Origin: JBAZKV01 sp964443545
Lineage (GTDB): Bacteria; Margulisbacteria; WOR-1; JAKLHX01; JBAZKV01
Reading direction: 5' to 3'
DNA: 12,755 nucleotides
Assembly: GCA_964443545.1 (NCBI GenBank)
Contig: CAYUCV010000030.1
Coordinates: forward strand, 1-12,755
Shown: positions 1 through 6,496 of the stretch, piece after piece
How positions within the stretch are numbered: position 1 is the first letter of the stretch
Layout of the letters: every line of letters begins with the position of its first letter
Notes under the pieces: model-generated
Told to the model about the DNA's origin: nothing
The model's database searches: none
The model's input: the letters and a program-made list of their open reading frames with translations, nothing else
Program-made: the position numbers and the translations under genes

Positions 1-13
1 GATCATTATACGC

Positions 14-47
14 TAGTCCTGAGCGAGCGAAGCGAGTCGAAGGACTA
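14..47 (+). repeat. Small hairpin repeat, copy 1 (TGAGC...GTCGA family)
   Basis: A perfect 7-bp inverted repeat, TAGTCCT (14-20) with AGGACTA (41-47), encloses a GCGA-rich loop. The core reads TGAGC (20-24) and GTCGA (36-40). The same core with different but still complementary arms occurs at 12491-12512 and 12555-12577. It lies 34 nt beyond the 3' end of tRNA-Cys. No T-run follows on either strand, so it is not an obvious intrinsic terminator. It is probably a dispersed palindromic element; its function is unknown. Confidence 0.75.
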
Positions 48-80
48 AGCGCGCACACAATAATTCTAACAAAAATAGAC

Positions 81-152
81 AGGCGACGGGCAGATTCGAA
101 CTGCCGAATAACGGTTTTGCAGACCGCTCCCTTACCGCTTGGGTACGTCGCC
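81..152 (-). tRNA. tRNA-Cys (anticodon GCA)
   Basis: On the minus strand a full cloverleaf can be folded. The 7-bp acceptor stem is GGCGACG/CGTCGCC, the anticodon stem GCGGT/ACCGT carries loop CTGCAAA (anticodon GCA), and the T loop contains TTCGAAT. The discriminator base is U, which is the usual identity base for tRNA-Cys. The 3' CCA is not encoded (the next bases are GTC), so it must be added by a nucleotidyltransferase. A promoter lies just upstream at 161-190. Confidence 0.96.
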
Positions 153-160
153 ATAAATCA

Positions 161-190
161 AGTATATCACGATGGAAAATAGTGTTTCAA
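161..190 (-). promoter_or_regulatory. Sigma-70-type promoter for tRNA-Cys
   Basis: Reading the minus strand, TTGAAA (185-190) and TATACT (161-166) are separated by 18 nt. Each hexamer matches its consensus at five of six positions. Transcription would start around 153-155, right at the mature 5' end of tRNA-Cys (152). The promoter sits in the 69-nt gap after the methyltransferase gene, so the tRNA has its own start even if upstream transcription reads through. Confidence 0.7.
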
Positions 191-221
191 ATAGCCAAAA
201 ACAACGGGGTTAAGGAATCGA

Positions 222-965
222 CTATTTTTTTAATATATAGTCAGCACTGCACGGCAGGATGTGTTGCAACGGCCTTATTTTTGACAAAATGTAATAATAT
301 GCCAGTTCAAGCGGACGCCTTCTTAGCAATATAGGCTCAAAACAGACGTCAGTAGTAAAGCCTTCCTTCTCAGCTGTAGTTTCTATATCTTTATATATAA
401 GAACATCTTCCGGAACTCCAGGGCGGTTTTTGTTTGCTCTTTTATGAGCGAACTTATATAAATAATTTCTGCATGAAGGTTCGTTCAAAAACAGGCATAC
501 CCCTCTTTTTTTTAACACGCGGCGGATCTCGCGTACAGTGTCTTTGATCTTTGTGAAATGATGGGCGGATTGAAAACAATAGATAAGGTCTACGGAATCG
601 TCTTTAAGGGGGATCTCGTAACTTCTGCAGGAAAATGTCTTGTCGATCTTAACTTTAAAGATATCTTCCCAGTATTTTATTGATATTATGGCATGTTCGC
701 TTATATCTGAAGAATAAATAGTTTTGGCGGGAAATATTGATTTGAGTATGCAGGAGGCCCATCCCTGTCCGGCTCCCAGTTCTAATATGGTATTTGAACT
801 CTCAAACAGATCTTGATATTTTCTTAATTTTAACCGGAAGATCTCGGCTTCGGTCATCTTATTGATCAGATTATCGATCGTAAACTTGTCCGGGTTTTCG
901 GTCTCTGAACTTTTCCAGTAATCGATCTCTTTTTGTTCCCGTTCTTCAGAGGTAATTTGTTTCAT
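222..965 (-). CDS. Class I SAM-dependent methyltransferase, substrate unknown
   Basis: A 247-residue protein with the Rossmann-fold methyltransferase pattern. Motif I is LELGAGQG at residues 61-68, an acidic residue that would bind the ribose of S-adenosylmethionine is at D87 (YSSDIS), and motif II/III-like DLIYCFQSAHHF is at 126-137, followed by a helix and LKKRGVCLFL (151-160). This fits the Methyltransf_11 type. The C-terminal part (about 165-247) is basic and aromatic-rich and gives no clear substrate; small molecule, lipid or sugar are all possible. I chose the ATG at 965 because the longer reading frame to 1028 would run inside tRNA-Gly. No Shine-Dalgarno is visible, but TATAAT lies at 970-975, so a leaderless transcript or read-through from tRNA-Gly is possible. 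The gene looks more AT-rich than the flagellar genes, which could mean a different origin. Family call is firm, function is not. Confidence 0.85.
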   Translation of the reverse strand: MKQITSEEREQKEIDYWKSSETENPDKFTIDNLINKMTEAEIFRLKLRKYQDLFESSNTILELGAGQGWASCILKSIFPAKTIYSSDISEHAIISIKYWEDIFKVKIDKTFSCRSYEIPLKDDSVDLIYCFQSAHHFTKIKDTVREIRRVLKKRGVCLFLNEPSCRNYLYKFAHKRANKNRPGVPEDVLIYKDIETTAEKEGFTTDVCFEPILLRRRPLELAYYYILSKIRPLQHILPCSADYILKK

Positions 966-978
966 TATAATTATACTA

Positions 979-1050
979 AGCGGGAGAAGGGATTCGAACC
1001 CTCGACATTCTGCTTGGGAAGCAGACATTCTACCACTGAATTACTCCCGC
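979..1050 (-). tRNA. tRNA-Gly (anticodon CCC)
   Basis: On the minus strand the acceptor stem is GCGGGAG/CTCCCGC, the anticodon stem TCTGC/GCAGA encloses loop TTCCCAA (anticodon CCC), and the T arm contains GGTTCGAATCC. The discriminator is U, as is usual for bacterial tRNA-Gly. CCA is not encoded. This isoacceptor reads GGG and is one of several Gly tRNAs expected in the genome. Its 3' end is 13 nt from the methyltransferase start codon, so the two may share a transcript. Confidence 0.96.
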
Positions 1051-1055
1051 CTGTC

Positions 1056-1075
1056 AATGATAATATTTTATCATT
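1056..1075. promoter_or_regulatory. Palindrome between divergent tRNA-Gly and the plus-strand gene
   Basis: AATGATAA (1056-1063) and TTATCATT (1068-1075) are exact reverse complements around a 4-nt TATT centre. It lies in the 77-nt divergent region between tRNA-Gly (minus) and the gene at 1128 (plus). It could be an operator. It also contains TATTAT (minus strand, 1060-1065), which is well placed to be the tRNA-Gly -10 box, although no good -35 is visible. AT-rich palindromes arise easily by chance, so the role is uncertain. Confidence 0.35.
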
Positions 1076-1127
1076 AAATTTAGTGAAATTATGGGGAAAT
1101 TGTGACGATAGTATACTGAGGTTTTTT

Positions 1128-1904
1128 ATGACTTCATTTACTACGGGCGAAATCATAGGTTACAGGGCAGTTCCAAGCACTGTCCCATCAGCAGTGTTAA
1201 GATGCCTCAATCTTAACAGACAAGCTCCTTTGGCCATGATCATCGGTTCTGCGGCGCCTCTGAATCACTATTTACGTGAGAGGACTTTTTGTTTTGCAAG
1301 GCATCTCAACGGTATTGCAAGTCAAACCGGGATGATCACTGTCGCCGCAGGGGTCAGGACTGAACTTCTTGGCCAGTTTGGGAGAGCCAGAGTATCCGAT
1401 GCTGTGAATACGGCACTTTTAGCTTTTGCGCCTGAAATGACAGTGGATCTGGGCTGTCCGTTTACCTGCAGTGATAGCACTCGTGTACCGTTGCCTCAGA
1501 TAAGCCATCTTGTTATGCTTAGCACATACACGGGAAAAGCGCCGGAACGGGATTATGATCTGAGAGAGAATGAGTATTGGGAAGCGAACACTAAATTCAT
1601 GTTCAAAACTGTAGCAGAGATGATAAAGACCAATAAGCCTTATGCGGCTTTTGTTATCGGAGGAGGAGAGCGGTCAGCTTTAGAGACTCTGGAAGCATTA
1701 GAACTGGGAATCCCTGTTATCTCTATCTATGACAGCGGACGGTTTGCTGCGGACCTTGGGACGGCTTTTAGAGACGGGATTGAGGATGACATGACAGGTG
1801 TTGAGACGATGGAGAAAATCCTGAGGCATGAAGATCTTATACATATAGAACAATTCGGCTCTATGAGTCTATTCGCGACCATCAGAGAAATATACGGATT
1901 ATAA
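1128..1904 (+). CDS. Uncharacterised protein with a Rossmann/SLOG-like glycine motif
   Basis: A 258-residue soluble protein that I do not recognise. The ATG at 1128 is preceded by GAGG with a 6-nt spacer; the longer frame back to 933 would cross tRNA-Gly and is rejected. Two beta-alpha-like segments are visible: PLAMIIGSAAPLN at residues 34-46, and AAFVIGGGERSALETLEALE at 173-192 followed by GIPVISIYDSG (194-204). The hydrophobic strand, GGG, polar/acidic helix and GxPVI order recalls the nucleotide-binding SLOG/LOG (lysine-decarboxylase-like) superfamily, but this is resemblance only and no catalytic motif is confirmed. No signal peptide or membrane segment is seen. A Cys pair (C110, C114) lies in GCPFTCSDS. 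It is the only plus-strand gene here and converges on the sigma factor gene with 7 nt between stop codons. Confidence 0.75.
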   Translation: MTSFTTGEIIGYRAVPSTVPSAVLRCLNLNRQAPLAMIIGSAAPLNHYLRERTFCFARHLNGIASQTGMITVAAGVRTELLGQFGRARVSDAVNTALLAFAPEMTVDLGCPFTCSDSTRVPLPQISHLVMLSTYTGKAPERDYDLRENEYWEANTKFMFKTVAEMIKTNKPYAAFVIGGGERSALETLEALELGIPVISIYDSGRFAADLGTAFRDGIEDDMTGVETMEKILRHEDLIHIEQFGSMSLFATIREIYGL

Positions 1905-1911
1905 GAGAAGC

Positions 1912-2487
1912 TTATTTTCCCAGAGCTTTTTTAAGCTTGAGCGTGGCTGATTTGCAGATGCGGCTTACCTGCGATTCGGAAAGGTTTATCTCTTTGCCGA
2001 TCTCTTTAAAGGTCCTGTCATCCTTGTAGTAGCCTGTTATAACGGCCCGGTCGTTTTCGGATAGGTCCTTCATGGCGCTGTCTATCTGGGTGGCTTCTTC
2101 GGTGGTCTCGTTGTGCAGCACCTCTTTGTTGAAAGCAAGATAAACATTTGCGGCCGAGGTTACCCATTCGTATATCCCGGTCACCGGGTCCCCGCCTCTT
2201 TTTCTAAGATAATCCTGCATTGCCCCTTTGAGGCGGATGCTTACATAAGGCCAGAGGTCGCCTTTGCGCGGGTCCCAGTTCTTTAAAGCGTCCACAAAGG
2301 CCAGGCGGGCCTCGGAAGTAAGGTCATCGCCCTCGTTCTTTGCCACATTGTAGGGAAGGTTGTGAATATACCATTTTACAGTGGAGTCTATCTGATTCTT
2401 GTACTTTTCTATCACTTCATCAGAATACTTGAGGAAGTGGTTCCGCAGTATGGAAACTATCTTATCCTGTGTGTCTTTATCCGACAT
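1912..2487 (-). CDS. fliA: Short sigma-28-like (FliA/WhiG-type) flagellar sigma factor
   Basis: A 191-residue RNA polymerase sigma factor, probably directing late flagellar transcription. Region 2 is at about 30-97: DDLTSEARLAFVDALKNWDP and then VSIRLKGAMQDYLRKR match the FliA pattern of an early acidic segment, a 'FDP..G' turn and a '.RIRGAI.D.LR' helix. Region 4 is at about 139-190, with a helix-turn-helix reading FKEIGKEINLSESQVSRIC. FliA proteins are usually about 230-250 residues. Only about 40 residues link regions 2 and 4 here, and no region 3 signature is visible. The gene is last in the flagellar operon, and its ATG follows the previous stop codon as TAAGGATG, which points to coupled translation. 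Being encoded with hook and export genes fits the usual order of control. The family is clear. Assignment to sigma-28 rather than another group 3 factor rests on region 2 and the context. Confidence 0.82.
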   Translation of the reverse strand: MSDKDTQDKIVSILRNHFLKYSDEVIEKYKNQIDSTVKWYIHNLPYNVAKNEGDDLTSEARLAFVDALKNWDPRKGDLWPYVSIRLKGAMQDYLRKRGGDPVTGIYEWVTSAANVYLAFNKEVLHNETTEEATQIDSAMKDLSENDRAVITGYYKDDRTFKEIGKEINLSESQVSRICKSATLKLKKALGK

Positions 2488-2489
2488 CC

Positions 2490-2702
2490 TTATATCCCGC
2501 GGCCAAAGTGGTCATTTACGCTCTTGATCAGCTCTTCGGACCGGTCCTTCAGCAGATTTCCGCTGAACTTTTTTGCCATTTCCCTGGTAAAGCTCCAAAA
2601 CCTTCTAATTACCGGATGGATATAGGCGGGAGCCGCTTCCGCCGATCTTGCCGCGCCTCTTGAGGAGGGAAGCGACGAAGAGATCTTTCTTGAGTCCGCC
2701 AT
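2490..2702 (-). CDS. Small basic protein of unknown function in the flagellar operon
   Basis: A 70-residue protein that I do not recognise. The N-terminal 25 residues are rich in Ser, Arg and Ala and look disordered. From about residue 28 it becomes helical and basic, with RRFWSFTREMAKKF (33-46) and then an amphipathic stretch containing SEELIKSVNDHF. There is no signal peptide or membrane segment. Its ATG overlaps the stop codon of the gene before it by one base (TAATG), and the sigma factor ATG follows its stop after 2 nt. This tight linkage supports a real gene translated with its neighbours. In many flagellar operons flhF and flhG lie between flhA and the sigma factor, but this protein is far too small and lacks a GTPase or ATPase motif. 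A role tied to the sigma factor or export is only a guess. Confidence 0.65.
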   Translation of the reverse strand: MADSRKISSSLPSSRGAARSAEAAPAYIHPVIRRFWSFTREMAKKFSGNLLKDRSEELIKSVNDHFGRGI

Positions 2703-3091
2703 TAATGCTTTTTTCCCATCTGCATCTTCTTTTCTATAAAGATGCTGGCTGCCGATAAGGCCTGTCTCCTGATATCAGGATTGGTCATTATCGAATCTGC
2801 TATCTTACCGACCATTTTAGCAAAATTGGGGTTTAGAGTAAAGGACGGCCCGAACTCGACCTCAAGCGCCGATGATACCATCATGGAAACAAGCTCCTTG
2901 GCCGGCAGATTGGGCATAATGACCGAAGAGAGTTTTTCGTAGAACCTCTCCGAATTCATGGACATTTTTGGCAGGACAACCTGAACCGGAGCGGGGGTGG
3001 TTTCCATCTTTTCCGCCTCAAAGGCGCTCTTTATGATGAAAGGCGCCTTAACGGAGCGGTTTACCGGAAGACCCTGTCTTGGCTGTTCCAT
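2702..3091 (-). CDS. Uncharacterised protein downstream of flhA
   Basis: A 129-residue protein that I do not recognise. Residues 1-45 are proline- and basic-rich and probably flexible. The rest looks mostly alpha-helical, with NSERFYEKLSSVIMPNLPAK, a hydrophobic helix ELVSMMVSSALEVEFG, and a final part with PDIRRQALSAASIFIEKKM. There is no Walker motif, signal peptide or clear membrane helix, so it is not FlhF, FlhG or FliL. The start at 3091 lies 16 nt after the flhA stop; the Shine-Dalgarno is weak (AGAAAG at a long spacing). Its stop overlaps the start of the next gene. Position and spacing argue that it is co-expressed with the export gate genes. Its job cannot be read from the sequence. 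Confidence 0.72.
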   Translation of the reverse strand: MEQPRQGLPVNRSVKAPFIIKSAFEAEKMETTPAPVQVVLPKMSMNSERFYEKLSSVIMPNLPAKELVSMMVSSALEVEFGPSFTLNPNFAKMVGKIADSIMTNPDIRRQALSAASIFIEKKMQMGKKH

Positions 3092-3107
3092 TTATAGTAT
3101 TCTTTCT

Positions 3108-5344
3108 CTAATCAAGCGAGATCATGCCTATCGAAGAGACTTTTACCTGCGGCACTATCTCATTATAAGAAAGCACCGCCATGTCGGGAAAACTTCTCTC
3201 TATGAACCTTTTTAGATGAGGCCGGAGTCTGGGGGAGCACAGTATTACAGGGGGGGCTTTTAGCCTCTTAAAGGCGGCGGCCTGCGAAGCTATCTGTCCA
3301 AGTATCCTTTCCCCTATGCTAGGGTCAAGGGCAAGAAAGGAGCCGTATTCGCTCTGGTGGACCGCTCCTATCATGGTCTCTTCAAGGTTAGGGTCTATCG
3401 TGACCACTGTGACCGTGCCGGAGGCGTCCGTATAGCTTTCGCAGATCTGCCTTGCAAGCGATTGTCTTACATATTCGGTCAGCACATTGATGTCTCGGCT
3501 CAGGTGGGCGTAATCGGCAAGCCGCTCCAGTATAGTAGAAAGGTCCCTTATGGAAACTCTTTCCCTAACAAGGAGCTGAAGGACCTTGTGCACCTGCCCG
3601 AGAGAAAGCATGTCCGGTATCAGTTCTCTTACTATAGCAGCGTTGGTATTCTTGACCAGTTCTATCAGCGACTGAACATTCTGCCTCGTGATTATTTCGT
3701 CCGCGTACTTTTTTATGGTCTCCGAAAAATGCATCGCCATGACCTCTACCGGCTCCGTTCCTGTTAATTGGGCTTCTTCAAGTTTCTGTTTTTCGCTGTA
3801 GGGGACCCACGATACGGCTTCCCCTGACACCGGGTCCTTCCCTTCAACACCTTCTATGTTCTTTGCTTTCAGCTCATATAGCGGAAGGTCTACCTTAAGA
3901 TGCTCCATCAAGACCTCTCCGATCGCGACCTTGGTGCCCCTTATCTCAATTATGTACTGATTTGGCGGCAGGCTCAGGTCGTCCATTACCCTGACCCCGG
4001 GTATAACAAATCCCAGGTCCTGTCCGATGTGGTATCTGATCATGGTAATGCGCTCGAGCAGAGGCCCTTTTTGGGCCGGATCTATCAGAGGTATCAGGCT
4101 CCTTCCTGTCTTAAGGCTGAGAGGGTCCAGTCCCAGGGTGGCGACAATGCTCTCGGGCTTTTTGAGCATGTCTTTTTGGGTGCTTTCGTCGGCAACAGAG
4201 CCCATTTCCTCTTTTTTGGCCTGAGCCTGGACCAGAATGATAGCAGTTATTCCAGAGCCAAATGCAAGGATGAGAAAAGGTGCGGTAGGCAGTCCCGGGA
4301 TCAGCGAAAAGACCGCAAGGATCAGAGCGACAAAGGCAAAGGCCCTTGGCTGGGCAAACAGCTGTGCCGCTATGTCGGTCCCTATGCTCATGGAAGTGGC
4401 GGATTTTGTTATTACCAGACCAGTGGCTATAGAGATCAAAAGGGAAGGTATCTGAGTGACCAGGCCGCAGCCTATAGTGAGAAGGGCAAAAGTGGAAACA
4501 GCTTCCATTATCCCCATTCCTCTCTGCAGCCAGCCTACAAGAATGCCCCCGACGATGTTGATGAGGATAATGACAATGCCCGCGATAGAATCTCCGCGCA
4601 CGAACTTATTTGCGCCGTCCATCGCTCCGAAAAAGCCGGATTCCTGGTCTATCTTTCTCCTTCTTTCCTTGGCGCCGGCCGCGTNNNNNNNNNNNNNNNN
4701 NNNNNNNNNNNNNNNNNNNNNNNNNNNNNNNNNNNNNNNNNNNNNNNNNNNNNNNNNNNNNNNNNNNNNNNNNNNNNNNNNNNNAAAAAGCCGGATTCCT
4801 GGTCTATCTTTCTCCTTCTTTCCTTGGCGCCGGCCGCGTCTATCAGCCCAGCGTTGAGGTCCGCGTCAATTGACATCTGTTTTCCGGGCATGGCATCCAG
4901 CGTAAACCTTGCGGCCACCTCGGCCACCCTTTCGGAGCCCTTTGTGATAACGATGAACTGCACAAGGGTTATGATGGCAAAGATAATGCCGCCCACGACA
5001 TAGTTTCCGGAAACGACGAAATTACCGAACGAGGCTATCACTTCTCCGGCATATCCGTTCAATAGGATCAGCCTCGAAGCAGCTATGTTGATGGAGAGGC
5101 GATACAGGGTAATAACAAGCAATATGGAAGGGAATGCCGCAAATTCCAGGGGCTCTTTCAAATACATCGCCACCAGCAGTATTATGAGAGCGGCTGCTAT
5201 ATTGAGCGTTACCAGTATGTCTAAAGCAAAAGGGGGCAGGGGGACCAGCATCAGGGCTATGATGACAACAAGAGAGCCTGCCACCACAAAGTCGTTGGTA
5301 GAGAACAGGCTCCTTAAGCTCTTTAGATCGACCAAAGCCGCCAT
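3108..5344 (-). CDS. flhA: Flagellar export gate protein FlhA (contains an assembly gap)
   Basis: FlhA is the large inner-membrane ring protein of the flagellar type III export apparatus; its cytoplasmic domain docks substrates and chaperones. The N-terminal part (start 5344) has several membrane helices, the block TLYRLSINIAASRLIL (79-94) and the FHIPEP signature region ITKGSERVAEVAARFTLDAM (133-152) leading into PGKQMSIDADLNAG. The rest, from 4622 down to 3108, holds the last membrane helices and the whole cytoplasmic domain. The frame is broken only by 100 N (4685-4784) between two identical 55-base copies. Removing 155 bases puts both parts in one frame and gives DQESGFFGAMDGANKFVRGD across the join, exactly the conserved FlhA order, and 693 residues, the normal family length. 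The true gene is therefore almost certainly intact. It begins 3 nt after the flhB stop. Confidence 0.96.
4630..4684. repeat. Left 55-bp copy flanking the assembly gap
   Basis: These 55 bases, from AAAAAGCCGG to GGCCGCGT, are identical to 4785-4839 on the other side of the run of N. The match ends exactly at both gap edges, as expected when two contigs that share a 55-base end are joined with a fixed gap. It is best read as one real sequence printed twice, not as a biological duplication. Confidence 0.92.
4685..4784. other. Assembly gap of 100 N inside flhA
   Basis: Exactly 100 undetermined bases, a conventional placeholder for a gap of unknown size. The identical 55-base flanks imply that no sequence is missing and that the two contig ends overlap. 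Confidence 0.98.
4785..4839. repeat. Right 55-bp copy flanking the assembly gap
   Basis: Exact copy of 4630-4684. It encodes, on the minus strand, the FlhA segment around RRRKIDQESGF, which should occur once in the protein. Confidence 0.92.
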
Positions 5345-5347
5345 TTA

Positions 5348-6481
5348 TCAGTTCGCTTTCCGGACCGCTTCGCTTCTTATTCCCTTGAGCGGTCCCAGCC
5401 ACTGGTTCTTTTTCTGTTTCCTGTCCTTCTTTATCTTATACACAAAAGCAAGGATCTCCGCAACCGCCTGATACAACTCGCCGGACACTTCGCCTCCGAC
5501 CTTTGTGGTCCTGTAGATGGCCCTTGCCAGGGTCTCGTTCTCAATGACGGGCACATAGTGTTCTTCCGCGATCTTTTTTATCTCTTCGGCTACCAGCATC
5601 TGACCTTTTGCCACCACGGTAGGGGATTTCATCCTAGAGGCGTCATAAAGCAGCGCCACTGCCAGGTGGGTAGGGTTGGTCACGACCACATCCGCCCCCG
5701 GGACCGCCGACATCATCCTTTGATAGGCCACCTGGCGCTGGAGTTCCCTGATCCTTTGCTTGATCATGGGGTCCCCCTCCAGCCTTTTGTACTCCTCTTT
5801 GACCTCCTGCTTTGTCATGCGCAGGTTCTTCATATATTCCCATCTCTTGTAGAGATAATCAAGCCCTGCGATGAAAACATAAAAGACGGCGACCCTTATG
5901 GCGATGTTGTAGGCGATGGAGCCCCCCAGGACCATGGCCTGCCAGGGATGGGAATCCATAAGAGAGACCACATTTGGCAGGTCCGCCTTTGCGGTTGACC
6001 AGGTTATCCAGAATACAATTATGACTTTGAGGAGGGATTTAATGAGCTCTACAAAACCCTGCAAAGAGAACATCCTCTTAAAACCTTCGATAGGATTTAT
6101 TCTTTCGAGCTTGGGGGACAGGGGATCTGCCGAAGCCGCAAATCCGGTCTGGAGCGCCTCGGCCAGGAAAGCCACTACAAAGGCTACCCCGAACAGAGGG
6201 GCAACGGCAAAGAGAAGTCCTCTTAAACCAATAAGAAGTATCGAGCCGGCAAAGGCCATCCCAAAATCGCCGGTGTTGGGGATCTGCTCAAAAACGCTCT
6301 GAGTGGCCGAAGTAAGCTGTCCCCAGATGAACTCTCCCATAAAGCGCAGCACCACATAAGAGGAGAGCAAAAGCAGTGCTGTAGTAACCTCTTTGCTTTT
6401 TGCTATCTGCCCCTTCTGCCTTGCCTCCCGCAGACGGTGAGGAGTAGGCTCTTCTGTCTTGTCCCCGCCCTGTTCTCCCAT
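5348..6481 (-). CDS. flhB: Flagellar export switch protein FlhB
   Basis: FlhB is the inner-membrane export gate component that switches the type III apparatus from rod/hook to filament substrates. The 377-residue protein begins with the hallmark DKTEEPTPHRLREARQKGQI (7-26). Membrane helices follow at about 31-50, 78-110, 143-163 and 184-210, then the basic cytoplasmic linker with MTKQEVKEEYKRLEGDP (222-238). The autocleavage site NPTH is at 269-272, in VVVTNPTHLAVAL, so the self-cleaving switch is intact. The C-terminal domain continues to about residue 350 and ends in a basic tail. The ATG at 6481 has AAAGGA just upstream. It lies 15 nt after fliR and 3 nt before flhA, and the interplay with FliK, encoded first in the same operon, sets hook length in known systems. 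Confidence 0.98.
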   Translation of the reverse strand: MGEQGGDKTEEPTPHRLREARQKGQIAKSKEVTTALLLLSSYVVLRFMGEFIWGQLTSATQSVFEQIPNTGDFGMAFAGSILLIGLRGLLFAVAPLFGVAFVVAFLAEALQTGFAASADPLSPKLERINPIEGFKRMFSLQGFVELIKSLLKVIIVFWITWSTAKADLPNVVSLMDSHPWQAMVLGGSIAYNIAIRVAVFYVFIAGLDYLYKRWEYMKNLRMTKQEVKEEYKRLEGDPMIKQRIRELQRQVAYQRMMSAVPGADVVVTNPTHLAVALLYDASRMKSPTVVAKGQMLVAEEIKKIAEEHYVPVIENETLARAIYRTTKVGGEVSGELYQAVAEILAFVYKIKKDRKQKKNQWLGPLKGIRSEAVRKAN

Positions 6482-6496
6482 GGCATCCTTTCTTTA

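Noticed and set aside
966..1028. Extended N-terminus of the methyltransferase starting at 1028
   Set aside because: The added residues are a translation of tRNA-Gly and its 3' flank. The ATG at 965 begins just outside the tRNA and directly leads into the conserved protein.
933..1127. Extended N-terminus of the plus-strand gene from 933
   Set aside because: It crosses tRNA-Gly on the opposite strand and the intergenic palindrome. The ATG at 1128 has a GAGG ribosome binding site at good spacing.
1901..1915. Hairpin ATAAG/CTTAT overlapping the two convergent stop codons, as a terminator
   Set aside because: The stem is 5 bp and A/T-rich and only a few T follow it. It is too weak to call, although some bidirectional effect cannot be excluded.
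3900..5003. Long plus-strand open frame across the N gap
   Set aside because: It is antisense to flhA, continues only because N translates as X, and contains the 55-bp duplicate. Its composition is not protein-like.
3108..5344. flhA as a frameshifted or split pseudogene
   Set aside because: The frame change comes entirely from the 155 artificial bases (55-bp duplicate plus 100 N). Without them the gene is intact.
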